A DNA stretch of 64,000 bases from Rikenellaceae bacterium (GCA_015059735.1 SUZX01000003.1:1-64000), one strand, 5' to 3'. Positions 26,578 to 36,448 are shown, counted from the stretch's first letter. Notes: generated by a model not told the origin, from the letters alone. Numbers and translations: made by a program.

Positions 26578-27903
26578 TTATTCAAACTGCATAGCCGATT
26601 GCGTTCCCTCCTGTTTCGCATTATCGGAGGCATCCTCTCGAACAACCTCTTTACGTTTGCCCGACAGTTGGACCACCAATTTCGAATTTCGCGACTGATA
26701 GGCAGGCTTTGCCAACAACGTCTCAATATCCTTATAACGGGTTGATTTGGCTCCCAGCACCACTTGTTCGGGTTGACGGAGCACTCCATTTCGGGGTTGC
26801 AACGGTTTCAGCGGTTCCAAGTCCGATGTGCTTTCGGGTTTCTCACTGGCGGGAACAACTTGTCGAGCCGGCGGAATGATTTGACGCATAGATTGTCCTG
26901 CAATCTCGTCTTCGAAACCGGTAGCTACCACCACCAATTCGATAGCATTGCCAAGTTGTGGTTTCTCGCTCGTTCCCCAAATGATGTTGGCATCGTGGAC
27001 TTCGCCATTGATATCTTTCACGCTGGCATGCGATTGAATGTATTCGAGAATGCGCATCACCTCCTCGTACATCAACTCCTCGGTATTGGCCACCGAGATA
27101 TTCAACAAGATATTTTTAGCTCCCGAGATCATGTTATGGTCAAGCAACGGCGAATGTAACGATGCTTCGGCAACAGCCTCAGCTCGATTATCACCCGTAG
27201 CGGTTGCCACAGCCATATGCGCATGACCGCTGTTATGCAACACACGCGCCACGTCGGCAAAATCGACATTCACCAAATCGCTCTCCAATGTAATAAGTTC
27301 GGCAATACCTTTTGCCGCCGAAGCCAAGATATCATCAGCTTTGCCAAAAGCCTGTTTGAGCGACAATTTGCCATAAATCTCCAAGATATTTTCGTTGTTG
27401 ATAATCAACAACGAATCGACATGTTGGCGCAATTCCTCAATGCCGCGAAAAGCCTGTTCGTAACGTATCTTACCCTCCACAGCCAATGGTGATGTCACGA
27501 TGGCAACGGTCAACAGTCCCATTTCACGTGCCAATTTGGCGATGATCGGCGAGGCTCCAGTGCCGGTACCTCCACCCATTCCGGCCGTGATGAAGAGCAT
27601 CTTTGTTCCGGCTTCTTCCAACTGCTGGCGTATCTCAGGCAAGGTTTCCACTGCGGCACGCCGTCCGTTCTCGGGATCATTGCCGGCACCGAGACCTTCA
27701 CTGCCCAAACGTATTTTCAACTCCACAGGGCTCTTGTCTAGCGCCTGCTGATCGGTGTTACACACCATAAAAGTCACCCCATGTATTTTGAGATCCCACA
27801 TGTGGTTCACGGCATTGCCTCCCGCACCACCGACTCCCACGACCGTAATAATGGTCTTTTTTTCGGGTGCAGCCTTTATTTCAGACATCAATTCGTCCGT
27901 CAT
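26578..27903 (-). CDS. ftsZ: Cell-division GTPase FtsZ
   Basis: Tubulin homologue that forms the Z-ring. The GTP-binding T1 region VVGVGGAGGNAVNHM, the tubulin signature GMGGGTGTGASPI (about 108-120) and the T7 synergy-loop region (LVNVDFADVARVL) are intact. The globular core ends near 330 and is followed by a variable linker (about 335-400). The last residues, KLVVQLSGKRKEVVREDASDNAKQEGTQSAMQFE, are not the canonical DIPxFLR peptide, though YKDIETLLAKPAY about 60 residues from the end may be the binding peptide used with FtsA. It is the last gene of the run murG-murC-ftsQ-ftsA-ftsZ. Confidence 0.97.
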   Translation of the reverse strand: MTDELMSEIKAAPEKKTIITVVGVGGAGGNAVNHMWDLKIHGVTFMVCNTDQQALDKSPVELKIRLGSEGLGAGNDPENGRRAAVETLPEIRQQLEEAGTKMLFITAGMGGGTGTGASPIIAKLAREMGLLTVAIVTSPLAVEGKIRYEQAFRGIEELRQHVDSLLIINNENILEIYGKLSLKQAFGKADDILASAAKGIAELITLESDLVNVDFADVARVLHNSGHAHMAVATATGDNRAEAVAEASLHSPLLDHNMISGAKNILLNISVANTEELMYEEVMRILEYIQSHASVKDINGEVHDANIIWGTSEKPQLGNAIELVVVATGFEDEIAGQSMRQIIPPARQVVPASEKPESTSDLEPLKPLQPRNGVLRQPEQVVLGAKSTRYKDIETLLAKPAYQSRNSKLVVQLSGKRKEVVREDASDNAKQEGTQSAMQFE

Positions 27904-27974
27904 ATCTTTTGTTTTTCGTGTTATCTTTCAAATAATTCGGTTTCTCCGACTTTTCATTCCGGCCAAAAATTCTA

Positions 27975-29543
27975 TCAGATCTCCTCGTCGTCGGATTGTT
28001 GCACGTTAAATTTCTCGGTTAGCGACTTCAACATGCTCTCGATACGCAACCCGAATCCACCTTTACCACTCTTTTTAGCCGATTTATCCGTATCATTGTC
28101 GGCCGAAGAGAACTGTTCCTCATCCCGATCGCTATTGTCAACTCCAACAGGTGGTGTTTGTTGTACGACCGGTGAAACGGGTCGAACAGGTTGCGGAGGA
28201 ACAACAGGCGAAGTTGTCGGCGTTGCGGGCTGCGACACCCCTTGCGTGCGGGCAAAAGGATTTACCACCGAAGGTGATCCAGTATCCGATGGTTTGTTTA
28301 CCGACGGAACCTTTACAGAAGCACCTGTCACAGAAGGAGTAACGATCGGCTGCTTGGTTTCCGGTTTGACAATCGGACGCTCTACCATCACACTCGATGC
28401 TCCCAATTCAGCTCCTCGCAACAGCAAACCCACTGCCGTAGCAAACGACGGATCAGCAACCTTCTTTTTCGAATCTTCACTAACAGCCACATCGGGCAAG
28501 GCGACACGCACCTCCATTCCCGTCACCCGACGGAACAACTCATCGAGATCTTTGAGTTTGGCCGAACCACCCGTAAGCACGATTCCATAGACCAACTTTC
28601 CGGCATATCCCGAATCTCGAATCTCCTGCAAGACAAACTCCGCGATATCGGTGGCTCGTGCCTCGATTACCGTAGCCAGATTACATAACAGAATATCTTT
28701 GGCCTCACGCGCCGGTCCTGTCACACGAATACACTTTTCAGGAGCTAACTCGGCAACCGCCGAACCGTATTTCTGTTTGAAACTTTCGACATATTTCTCA
28801 GGCACACACATTGTCCGAATGTCGCGGTTAATAGCCGAGGCCCCCATCGGGATCGACACCACATAACGCACCACATTTCGGTAGTAAACCGTCACATCGG
28901 TCACACCGCTACCGATATCGACAACAACCACACCCTCTTCCTTTTCATCGGGGAACAATACCGCCTCGGGGGTCACAAGTGCATTGGGCAACGTGCCAAG
29001 CATTTTGATTCCCAAACGGCGAAGAGCCATATCCAAACGCTGAATCGGGGTTTTAAGGCAGAGAACGAAATTGAATGTCGAAGAGAGTTTTTTACCGAAC
29101 GATCCTACCGGATTTTTCACCTCTTGATTGTCGTCAACCATGTAATTTTGGGGCACACGCTCCATAATGGTTTCGTCATCGGGAGCTTGCACATTGCGCA
29201 TACGATCAAACAAGCCATCAACATCTTTCTGATTGATTCCGTTTTGGGGATCATATACAAATACATGATCGGTATGGCGGGCACAACGCACAAAATTTCC
29301 CGATATACCGGCATACGCCTCCTCAACACGAATCCCCAACTGTGTTTCAACCTCCGAAACAGCTTCGTGAATCGCGCGGCCTACCTGCTCGATATTCTCA
29401 ATCATACCGGCTTTTACCCCTTCTACCGGTTTCTGCACGGCACATACAACATCAAGCAACCCTTCCGGATTCTTCTCTGCGACAGCCACTGTCACTTGCG
29501 AAGATCCAAGATCAATGGCAATAATGTAATTCTTTCTTTCCAC
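27975..29543 (-). CDS. ftsA: Cell-division protein FtsA
   Basis: Actin-like ATPase that tethers FtsZ to the membrane. N-terminal phosphate-binding motif IIAIDLGSSQVTVAV, the SHS2 subdomain 1C region, GVVVVDIGSGVTDVTVYY (phosphate 2) and YGIVLTGGSAKLKDLDELF (adenosine motif) are all present. It has 522 aa, about 100 more than E. coli FtsA. The extra part is a linker rich in Pro, Val, Thr and Ser (about 390-495), followed by a C-terminal amphipathic segment, GLRIESMLKSLTEKFNV, which fits a membrane-targeting helix. It lies between ftsQ (17 nt) and ftsZ (71 nt). Confidence 0.96.
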   Translation of the reverse strand: MERKNYIIAIDLGSSQVTVAVAEKNPEGLLDVVCAVQKPVEGVKAGMIENIEQVGRAIHEAVSEVETQLGIRVEEAYAGISGNFVRCARHTDHVFVYDPQNGINQKDVDGLFDRMRNVQAPDDETIMERVPQNYMVDDNQEVKNPVGSFGKKLSSTFNFVLCLKTPIQRLDMALRRLGIKMLGTLPNALVTPEAVLFPDEKEEGVVVVDIGSGVTDVTVYYRNVVRYVVSIPMGASAINRDIRTMCVPEKYVESFKQKYGSAVAELAPEKCIRVTGPAREAKDILLCNLATVIEARATDIAEFVLQEIRDSGYAGKLVYGIVLTGGSAKLKDLDELFRRVTGMEVRVALPDVAVSEDSKKKVADPSFATAVGLLLRGAELGASSVMVERPIVKPETKQPIVTPSVTGASVKVPSVNKPSDTGSPSVVNPFARTQGVSQPATPTTSPVVPPQPVRPVSPVVQQTPPVGVDNSDRDEEQFSSADNDTDKSAKKSGKGGFGLRIESMLKSLTEKFNVQQSDDEEI

Positions 29544-29560
29544 GACAAAAAAACATCTTA

Positions 29561-30661
29561 TTATTTCCTACAAACCACCTGTTTGTCGAATCTGATATCT
29601 ATCACCCGATATACGTCCCAACCGATTCGGGAAAGCCCCTGCCGATAGAAATGCAACAACTTGCTGAGTTTTGCCTCCACCTGCTCGATACGCCCGAAAC
29701 AGATTGTATATTGTCCGCTACGAGGAATAAGATCGATTTCCAAAGCTCCACTATGCGCTGTATGCGCTACGATCTGCACGAATTCCGACCTCCAAAAATC
29801 GTTGTTCTCGACATGTTCTACAAAGGTAAGGAGTTTCATGAAATCTTCGTAGTTTTTCTCCAACTTTTTTTGCTCCTGCCGTTGTGCGGCCTGCTGACGC
29901 TCAATTTGCTCGATTCCTTCACGGATCAAACGTGCCTCGTAGCGGTAATCCCGCCGACGCTGTTCTTTGAAAAGACGCAACTCCTTAACCCGTTCTTCGA
30001 ACTTCTCCCGACTCTCGAAAGCCCACCAACGCCGCTTGATACGCAAACGACGCAGATTTCTAAAATTGTTATCGTTTTCGAGCGAACGCTTATAAAACGG
30101 ATATTTTTCATGTTCCAACTCCTCGATTCGCCGATCAATCCGCGCCTGTTCCCGATCGATGTGATCACGCAACTTTCCTTCATAATTTGCAGGAAAAGGC
30201 GGACGATAATCTCCCGTTACCACCGGCACATAGCGCGACACACCCTTTGGAGCGACAAAAACCACCCCCTCGGATGTGGTATAGCTATTCATCCCATCGG
30301 TCAACAAACGCAAGACAGGGCGACGTTGGCTGATGTCGATTCGCAGAACTCCGTCATAATTTACACGAGCCACCACCCGATCGACAAAACCATTGCGGGC
30401 TATGAGTTTCTCGATGTCAGCAAGTCGCAACGAATCAACCAACTCGTTGATCGTCGGAATACCGTTATCGGCAATCCATTCGCGAACTTTCTCCGATGCG
30501 ACCAAATACCCTTGCGCGGTACTATCCTCCACATGAATCTCCAACGCCTGCACCCGTTGTCCGCTACGCACGTTCCGGACACGCGAAGCCGCTCCGACTA
30601 CATAGGCAATCGCAGCTCCCCATAACAAGGAAAAAAAGAGGTATTGATACCACCGGTTCAC
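29561..30661 (-). CDS. ftsQ: Cell-division protein FtsQ/DivIB with a coiled-coil insert
   Basis: Bitopic division protein linking early and late divisome parts in the periplasm. One N-terminal membrane helix (YLFFSLLWGAAIAYVVGAA, about 8-26) follows a very short cytoplasmic end. The POTRA-like region covers about 35-120 (KVREWIADNGIPTINELVDSLRLADIEKLIARNGFVDRVVARVNYDGVLRIDISQRRPVLRL), then the conserved VVTG strand at about 150. Residues 162-272 are a highly charged, Arg/Glu-rich helical stretch (EQARIDRRIEELEHEK ... QAAQRQEQKKLEKNYEDF) not expected in FtsQ. The family-type beta region resumes at DFMKLLTFVEHVENNDFWRSEFVQIVA. Identity rests on this framework and on position between murC and ftsA. 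Confidence 0.9.
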   Translation of the reverse strand: MNRWYQYLFFSLLWGAAIAYVVGAASRVRNVRSGQRVQALEIHVEDSTAQGYLVASEKVREWIADNGIPTINELVDSLRLADIEKLIARNGFVDRVVARVNYDGVLRIDISQRRPVLRLLTDGMNSYTTSEGVVFVAPKGVSRYVPVVTGDYRPPFPANYEGKLRDHIDREQARIDRRIEELEHEKYPFYKRSLENDNNFRNLRRLRIKRRWWAFESREKFEERVKELRLFKEQRRRDYRYEARLIREGIEQIERQQAAQRQEQKKLEKNYEDFMKLLTFVEHVENNDFWRSEFVQIVAHTAHSGALEIDLIPRSGQYTICFGRIEQVEAKLSKLLHFYRQGLSRIGWDVYRVIDIRFDKQVVCRK

Positions 30662-30674
30662 GTTCGAATAACGA

Positions 30675-32060
30675 TTAACTTTTCTCTCTCAACTTCTCGG
30701 CCAACTTTTCACAGCAGGCATCAATATTTCCAGCACCGAAACTGATCACCACATCGGTCGGCATTGCAGCAATCGTCTCAACCAACTCTTCGCGCGGTAC
30801 AATCTTCCACGCAACAGTGATTCGCTCACCAATAATCTCCGACACGATACCGGCAATCGGCTCTTCACGAGCCGGATAGATCGGCAACAATACCACCTCA
30901 TCGGCCTGCGACAATGCTCCGGCAAACTCTTCGAAGAGATCGCGAGTTCGCGTATAGAGGTGTGGTTGAAAAATAGCAGTTATTTTTCGTGCCGGAAACA
31001 TCCGACGCACGGAAGCAAGTGCGGCAGCCAACTCGCGCGGATGGTGGGCATAATCGTCCATATAGACCTGTTGCGGAGTGTTGACCCAAAACTCGAAACG
31101 ACGCTTTACTCCCGAGAACGAAGCCAGCCCCTCACGCAGACGATCAAAATCGAGGGTACGTCCTTCGGCCTTCGCCGCACACCAAACCGAAGCCACTGCT
31201 GCTATTGCATTTTCGACATTCACCCACCCGGGAATTCCGAGAGTACACCCCTCAATCGGGCCATCAGGCGTCATGATGTCATAACGATAATAACCTCCAC
31301 CGAGCAGTTGTACATTGCATGCCCAAAAATCACATGGCGTATCGTAAGCATATCGATAGCAGGTGATCCCCGAATTATCAACCCGAATATCCACGCCTTG
31401 TTTCAAGATCAGGTATCCGCCTTTCTTGATCTGTCCTACAAATTGCGAAAAGGCTTTTTTCAACTCCTCGTGCGTTCCGTAGATGTCGAGGTGATCGGCA
31501 TCGGCCGAAGTTACCACCGCCACATCGGGCCACAGTCGCAAAAACGAACGATCGAACTCATCGGCTTCGACAGCCAAGCGTACTCCCTCGCCCAATACCA
31601 AGTTGCCATCAAAATTTTTCGAAATGCCTCCGAGAAATGCAGAACCGCCACCTGTCAACGCACGATTGAGCCATGCAATCAATGTCGAAGTAGATGTCTT
31701 GCCGTGTGTTCCGGCCACCGCCATCACATATTTCCCTTCGGCCAAATGTCCGAGCATCTGCGAACGTTTCTCAACACAGAAACCGTGATCGATAAAATAA
31801 CGATATTCGGCATGTTCTTGTGGCACGGCCGGCGTATAAACTACCATCGTAGTCTCCGGATCAAGAAACTCCTCGGGAATCAATTGCACATCCTCCTCAT
31901 AGTGGATCTCTGCTCCCTCCGTTTCCAACGCCTCGGTCAACTGCGACCGCGTACGATCGTAGCCCGCAACCCTGCGACCTTCGTGGAGGAAATAACGCGC
32001 CAAAGCACTCATTCCGATACCGCCAATCCCTAAAAAGTAGATATTTCGAAAACTCTTCAT
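30675..32060 (-). CDS. murC: UDP-N-acetylmuramate--L-alanine ligase
   Basis: Adds L-alanine to UDP-N-acetylmuramic acid, the first peptide step of cytoplasmic peptidoglycan precursor synthesis. The N-terminal Rossmann motif FLGIGGIGMSALARYF, the ATP-binding P-loop AVAGTHGKTSTSTLIAW at about 115, EADEFDRSFLRLWPDVAVVTSADADHLDIYG and the C-terminal YMDDYAHHPRELAAAL are all standard. The length of 461 aa is normal. It sits 47 nt after murG and 13 nt before ftsQ. Confidence 0.98.
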   Translation of the reverse strand: MKSFRNIYFLGIGGIGMSALARYFLHEGRRVAGYDRTRSQLTEALETEGAEIHYEEDVQLIPEEFLDPETTMVVYTPAVPQEHAEYRYFIDHGFCVEKRSQMLGHLAEGKYVMAVAGTHGKTSTSTLIAWLNRALTGGGSAFLGGISKNFDGNLVLGEGVRLAVEADEFDRSFLRLWPDVAVVTSADADHLDIYGTHEELKKAFSQFVGQIKKGGYLILKQGVDIRVDNSGITCYRYAYDTPCDFWACNVQLLGGGYYRYDIMTPDGPIEGCTLGIPGWVNVENAIAAVASVWCAAKAEGRTLDFDRLREGLASFSGVKRRFEFWVNTPQQVYMDDYAHHPRELAAALASVRRMFPARKITAIFQPHLYTRTRDLFEEFAGALSQADEVVLLPIYPAREEPIAGIVSEIIGERITVAWKIVPREELVETIAAMPTDVVISFGAGNIDACCEKLAEKLREKS

Positions 32061-32107
32061 AACACCATTTTCAGTATAAAGGTCTCTCCGACTCGATTCC
32101 TATCTGT

Positions 32108-33226
32108 TTAACGCCCGACGACCCGAATAATTTCATCGACAATACGTTCGGCAGCATCGGGGCGTGCTAGCTTTTCGAGGTTGGAACTCATCTGCACCAA
32201 TGCCTCTTTATCGGCAGCCAAAGCCAACGCCCGTTCCATTGCCTCTTCGCGACAACGATTGTCGGCAACCAACAAAGCAGCACCTTTGGCCTCCAAAGCT
32301 TGTGCATTTTTGGTCTGGTGATCTTCGGCAACATTGGGCGACGGCACAAAAATCACCGGTTTAGCCACCAACGACAACTCCGACACCGTACCGGCACCAC
32401 TGCGCGAAACGACGACATCGGCCGCCGCATAGGCATAGTCCATGCGGTCGATAAATGCCCCCTGCCAAACATGTTCGGCGGGATGAGTTTCCAAAAACTC
32501 ACGCATCTCCCGTTCGTAGTATTTGCCCGTTTGCCAAATCACCTGCACCGGAGCTTTGCCCTCAGTACGCACGATCCACGCCTTCATCATCTCGTTGAGC
32601 GACCGAGTACCGAGTGAGCCACCGACCACCAACACCACCGGCAAATCGGCCGACAACCCGTAATAAACCAATGCCTCGGAGCGATCAGCCCCCGTCTTCG
32701 AGAAGTTCCCGCGCAACGGATTTCCTGTCAAGAGAATCTTCTCAGCAGGGAAGAAACGCTCCATTCCCTCATATGCCGTACAGATACGTCGAGCCCGTTT
32801 TGCCAAGATTTTATTCGTTACTCCCGCATAGGAGTTTTGCTCCTGGATCACGGTCGGTACTCCCATACGTTGTGCCGCCCACAACACCGGTGCGCTGGCA
32901 TAACCGCCGAAACCGACCACGACATCGGCTCCAAAATCGCGAATCGTTTGACGCGCCTTGCGAATACTACGCAACACTTTGAACGGCACCAAAAGATTGC
33001 GCCACTCCAAGCGTCGTTGCAGACCGGCAATAGGCAACCCGACAATTCGATAGCCCAATGCCGGCACCTTTTCCATCTCCATCTTGCCCTCAGCACCGAC
33101 AAAAAGCAACTCCACCCCCTCACCCAATCGCCGTTTCAATGCCTCGGCAACCGCAACAGCCGGATAGATATGACCACCCGTACCGCCACCCGAAAGAATG
33201 ATTTTCAAAGGTTTATTTTTCTCCAT
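32108..33226 (-). CDS. murG: Undecaprenyldiphospho-muramoylpentapeptide beta-N-acetylglucosaminyltransferase
   Basis: Membrane-associated GT-B enzyme that converts lipid I to lipid II. Signature sequences: ILSGGGTGGHIYPAVAVAEALKRR (G-loop 1), VVGFGGYASAPVLWAAQRMGVPTVIQEQNSYAGVTNKILAKRA, VVLVVGGSLGTRSLNEMM, and the donor-site block ADVVVSRSGAGTVSELSLVAKPVIFVPSPNVAEDHQTKNAQAL. It has 372 aa. In Bacteroidota murG usually follows ftsW; here the next gene upstream, 36 nt away, is comM. Confidence 0.98.
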   Translation of the reverse strand: MEKNKPLKIILSGGGTGGHIYPAVAVAEALKRRLGEGVELLFVGAEGKMEMEKVPALGYRIVGLPIAGLQRRLEWRNLLVPFKVLRSIRKARQTIRDFGADVVVGFGGYASAPVLWAAQRMGVPTVIQEQNSYAGVTNKILAKRARRICTAYEGMERFFPAEKILLTGNPLRGNFSKTGADRSEALVYYGLSADLPVVLVVGGSLGTRSLNEMMKAWIVRTEGKAPVQVIWQTGKYYEREMREFLETHPAEHVWQGAFIDRMDYAYAAADVVVSRSGAGTVSELSLVAKPVIFVPSPNVAEDHQTKNAQALEAKGAALLVADNRCREEAMERALALAADKEALVQMSSNLEKLARPDAAERIVDEIIRVVGR

Positions 33227-33262
33227 TATTTTGATTTTTCTCGTTTACTATCTATTTCGCTC

Positions 33263-34804
33263 CTACCGTCCCCAACCTTCGCGATCAAGCGAACGATAAC
33301 CGATTGCCTCGGCTACATCCGAAGTCTCAATCTGTTCACGCCCCGCCAAATCGGCTATTGTTCGTGCCACTTTCAAAATTCGATCATAAGCACGGGCGGA
33401 TAAAGACAGCCGATCCATTGCTCTTTCGAGCAGGGCGGCGGTAGCTGCATCGAGTTGGCAATATTCACGCAACAACGCCGAATTCATCATAGCGTTGGTA
33501 TGCACATTCGGGACAGCAGCAAACCGCCGTGATTGAATCTCTCGTGCACGTATCACCCGTTCGCGAACAACAGCACTCCGCTCCTCGGAGGTTGCAGTCG
33601 AGAGTGCCGAGGGTGATACGGGGGTTACTTCGACATGCAAGTCGATGCGGTCCATCAAAGGGCCCGAAATCCGACTCATGTAACGATGTACCGACCCCGA
33701 AGAACAAGTACACTCTTTTGTCGGATGGTTATAATAGCCGCAAGGACAGGGATTCATGGCGGCAACCAACATGAAATTAGCCGGATAAATCACACTGTAT
33801 TTTGCTCTCGAAACCGTGATCTGTTTATCTTCCAACGGCTGTCGCAACACTTCAAGGACGCTGCGTCCGAATTCGGGCAACTCATCGAGGAACAACACTC
33901 CGTTATGTGCCAATGAGACCTCCCCCGGGGCAGGAGATTGACCGCCGCCGACCACCGCAACCTGCGATGTAAGGTGGTGGGGAGCCCGAAAGGGTCGTCG
34001 TGTCATCAACCCTCCGGCAAAGCCTGTTTTGCCCGCCACAGAGTGGATTTTTGTGGTTTCCAATGCTTCATCTTGTGTAAGCGGAGGCAAAATCGTCGGA
34101 AGACGTCGCGCCAACATGGTCTTTCCCGACCCGGGGGCTCCCACAAGCAACACGTTATGACCTCCTGCTGCCGCAATCTCCATGGCCCGCTTGGCCTGTT
34201 GCTGTCCTTTGACGTCGGCAAAATCTTCGTCGTAACGGCCGACAATCGTTTCGAATGGCTCTTCGGCAACAACTTGCGCCGGAGCAATCTCCATTTCGCC
34301 CATCAGCCAACCGATCAACATTTTTAGGCTATCCACCGGAATCACCTCAACTCCCTCAACGACAGCTGCCTCCGAAACATTCTCCTGCGGAAGCACAATT
34401 CGACGCAATCCCAACTCCCGAGCCCTAATGGCAATCGGCAGCACACCGCGCACCGGACGTACCGAGCCATCGAGCGACAATTCGCCAACGAAGAGAGTTC
34501 CCTCAACCGCCTCAACCGGTATCCGTTCCATAGCAGCAAGGATTCCCACCGCAATCGGCAAGTCGAACGATGCGCCCTCCTTGCGCAAATCGGCAGGAGC
34601 GAGGTTGACCACCACCTTTCGGCCTGTCATCCGCACTCCGGAATTTTCGAAAGCTGCCCGAATACGTTGCTCGCTCTCTTTGACGGCACTATCCGGAAGT
34701 CCGACCAAATACATGCCTAATCCACCTCCGGTGATATTAACCTCAACAACCACCGATGCCGCGTCGATCCCGACAATAGCTCCTGCATGAATTTTGACAA
34801 ACAC
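33263..34804 (-). CDS. comM: YifB/ComM family AAA+ ATPase (Mg-chelatase-like)
   Basis: A 513-aa ATPase of the ComM (YifB) family. In naturally competent bacteria ComM is a hexameric helicase that promotes branch migration during integration of transformed DNA. The N-terminal Lon-protease-like domain (VKIHAGAIVGIDAASVVVEVNITGG...GLPDSAVKESEQRIRAAFENSG), the Walker A motif VLLVGAPGSGKTMLARRLPTILPPL, Walker B GVLFLDELPEF and the cysteine block MNPCPCGYYNHPTKECTCS are all present, with the sensor/arginine region after it. Together with comF nearby it could serve DNA uptake, but both genes are widespread in non-competent species. Confidence 0.94.
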   Translation of the reverse strand: MFVKIHAGAIVGIDAASVVVEVNITGGGLGMYLVGLPDSAVKESEQRIRAAFENSGVRMTGRKVVVNLAPADLRKEGASFDLPIAVGILAAMERIPVEAVEGTLFVGELSLDGSVRPVRGVLPIAIRARELGLRRIVLPQENVSEAAVVEGVEVIPVDSLKMLIGWLMGEMEIAPAQVVAEEPFETIVGRYDEDFADVKGQQQAKRAMEIAAAGGHNVLLVGAPGSGKTMLARRLPTILPPLTQDEALETTKIHSVAGKTGFAGGLMTRRPFRAPHHLTSQVAVVGGGQSPAPGEVSLAHNGVLFLDELPEFGRSVLEVLRQPLEDKQITVSRAKYSVIYPANFMLVAAMNPCPCGYYNHPTKECTCSSGSVHRYMSRISGPLMDRIDLHVEVTPVSPSALSTATSEERSAVVRERVIRAREIQSRRFAAVPNVHTNAMMNSALLREYCQLDAATAALLERAMDRLSLSARAYDRILKVARTIADLAGREQIETSDVAEAIGYRSLDREGWGR

Positions 34805-34848
34805 CGATTTTTTTGTTTAATTATTCGATACTTAAACGTACTCCCGTA

Positions 34849-36426
34849 TTAGAACGGCACTTCATCGCCCATATTCCGCGACAAATTCGGATCGAACTCT
34901 CCACCCGTTGCCGCGCCGAGAGCACCCATACTCGCACCAAATCCACCTCCGGCATTTGATCCATTAAAACCGCTGGCATAATCGTCGTAAGCCTGCTGAC
35001 TATCGGCAGCCTGTGCCGGAGCCAACATCGAATCGTCCATATCAGCAAATCGTGCCTGCTCTTTCAAGAATCGCAAGTTGACATCGGTAACAGCACCGTT
35101 ACGATGCTTGGCGATGATGATCTCGGCCAAACCAGCGGTCGGCTGACCATTTTCGTCTTGATTGATGCCATAATACTCCGGACGATGAATAAATGCCACA
35201 ATGTCGGCATCCTGCTCGATAGCCCCCGATTCACGAAGATCTGACAACTGCGGACGTTTCGAGCCACCTCGCATTTCGGTAGCACGGCTCAACTGCGAAA
35301 GGGCGATCACCGGCACATTCAACTCTTTGGCAATCGCTTTGAGTGTACGCGAAATGAAGGCCACCTCCTGTTCGCGATTACCTTTTGAATCCTGATTACC
35401 GGTCATCAATTGGAGGTAGTCGATGATAATGATTTTGATGTCATTATGAATTTTCAAACGACGCGCCTTCGAGCGGAACTCAAAGACCGACAATGCAGGA
35501 GTATCATCGATGAAGAGCGGTGCGGCTCCCAGCGGTTTGGTTGCCGACTCCAAATGTCGCCACTGCTCCGGAGAGAGGCGTCCCGACTTCACATCGTTGC
35601 CCTGTAACCCTGTCTCGGCAATAATCAGACGCATCATGAGCTGCACGGCCGACATTTCGAGAGAGAAAAATGCCACGCCCTGCTCGTGATCAACCGCCAT
35701 GTTGCGAGCCATCGACAACACAAAGGCCGTTTTACCCATCGACGGACGTGCTGCAATAATGATCAGGTCAGACAACTGCCAACCGAGCGTCACGCGATCG
35801 ATCGCCATAAAGCCTGATGGCACTCCGTTGAATGCACTCGTATTTTTCGAAGCCTCTTCGATCTGCATCAACGCCCGCGCCAAAATATCCTTCGAAGACT
35901 GCACCGAACGTTTCACATGTCCCTCCGAAACTTTGAAGATTTCGCCCTCTGCATATCCGATGAGTTCTGTCACATCGGTCGATTCGTCATAAGAGCGTCT
36001 TTGAATTTCGGTGGCCGAACGAATCAATTCGCGTTGCACATATTTTTGGGCAATGATCTTGGCATGAAACTCGACATTGGCCGCCGAGCCCACTTTTTGG
36101 GTCAGTTGCGCAAGGTACGATGCCCCTCCCACCTTTTTCAACTCTTTTTTTACTTTGAGTCTTTCGGTCACAGTAAAGAGGTCGATGGGTTTGAGTTCCA
36201 TCGACAGTTCTTCGATCGCCTTATAGATCGTACGGTGCTCTTCGGTATAGAAAGCCTCAGGAGTGACAAACTCCTGCACGGCAATGATACTGTCTTTTTC
36301 GAGCATCAAGGCTCCGAGCACTGCCTCCTCCAATTCAACGGCTTGTGGTGGCACATTGCCGACCGTTTCGGTCAACGCTTCGAAAGCTTCCCGATTGCGG
36401 GAGGAAGGGGTATAATTTTTAGCCAT
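34849..36426 (-). CDS. dnaB: Replicative DNA helicase
   Basis: Hexameric helicase that unwinds DNA at the replication fork. I start at MAKNYTPSSRNREAF, since the promoter puts transcription start downstream of the longer ORF's ATG. The N-terminal domain (PQAVELEEAVLGALMLEKDSI...EAFYTEEHRTIYKAI) is followed by the RecA-like ATPase with Walker A IIAARPSMGKTAFVLSMARN, IIDYLQLMTG (Walker B) and AIALSQLSRATEMRGGSKRPQLSDLRESGAIEQDADIVAFIHRPEYYG. The C-terminal 60 residues are rich in Gly, Ala and Asn and probably disordered. 525 aa. Its unit is separate from comF upstream. Confidence 0.97.
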   Translation of the reverse strand: MAKNYTPSSRNREAFEALTETVGNVPPQAVELEEAVLGALMLEKDSIIAVQEFVTPEAFYTEEHRTIYKAIEELSMELKPIDLFTVTERLKVKKELKKVGGASYLAQLTQKVGSAANVEFHAKIIAQKYVQRELIRSATEIQRRSYDESTDVTELIGYAEGEIFKVSEGHVKRSVQSSKDILARALMQIEEASKNTSAFNGVPSGFMAIDRVTLGWQLSDLIIIAARPSMGKTAFVLSMARNMAVDHEQGVAFFSLEMSAVQLMMRLIIAETGLQGNDVKSGRLSPEQWRHLESATKPLGAAPLFIDDTPALSVFEFRSKARRLKIHNDIKIIIIDYLQLMTGNQDSKGNREQEVAFISRTLKAIAKELNVPVIALSQLSRATEMRGGSKRPQLSDLRESGAIEQDADIVAFIHRPEYYGINQDENGQPTAGLAEIIIAKHRNGAVTDVNLRFLKEQARFADMDDSMLAPAQAADSQQAYDDYASGFNGSNAGGGFGASMGALGAATGGEFDPNLSRNMGDEVPF

Positions 36427-36448
36427 TGTTTCGTGATTTTTCAATTTC

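Noticed and set aside
29651-30625. 324-aa plus-strand ORF opposite ftsQ
   Set aside because: Antisense of a gene whose identity is supported by position and conserved segments.
30960-32033. 357-aa plus-strand ORF opposite murC
   Set aside because: A mirror of a highly conserved enzyme, with no signal or motif of its own.
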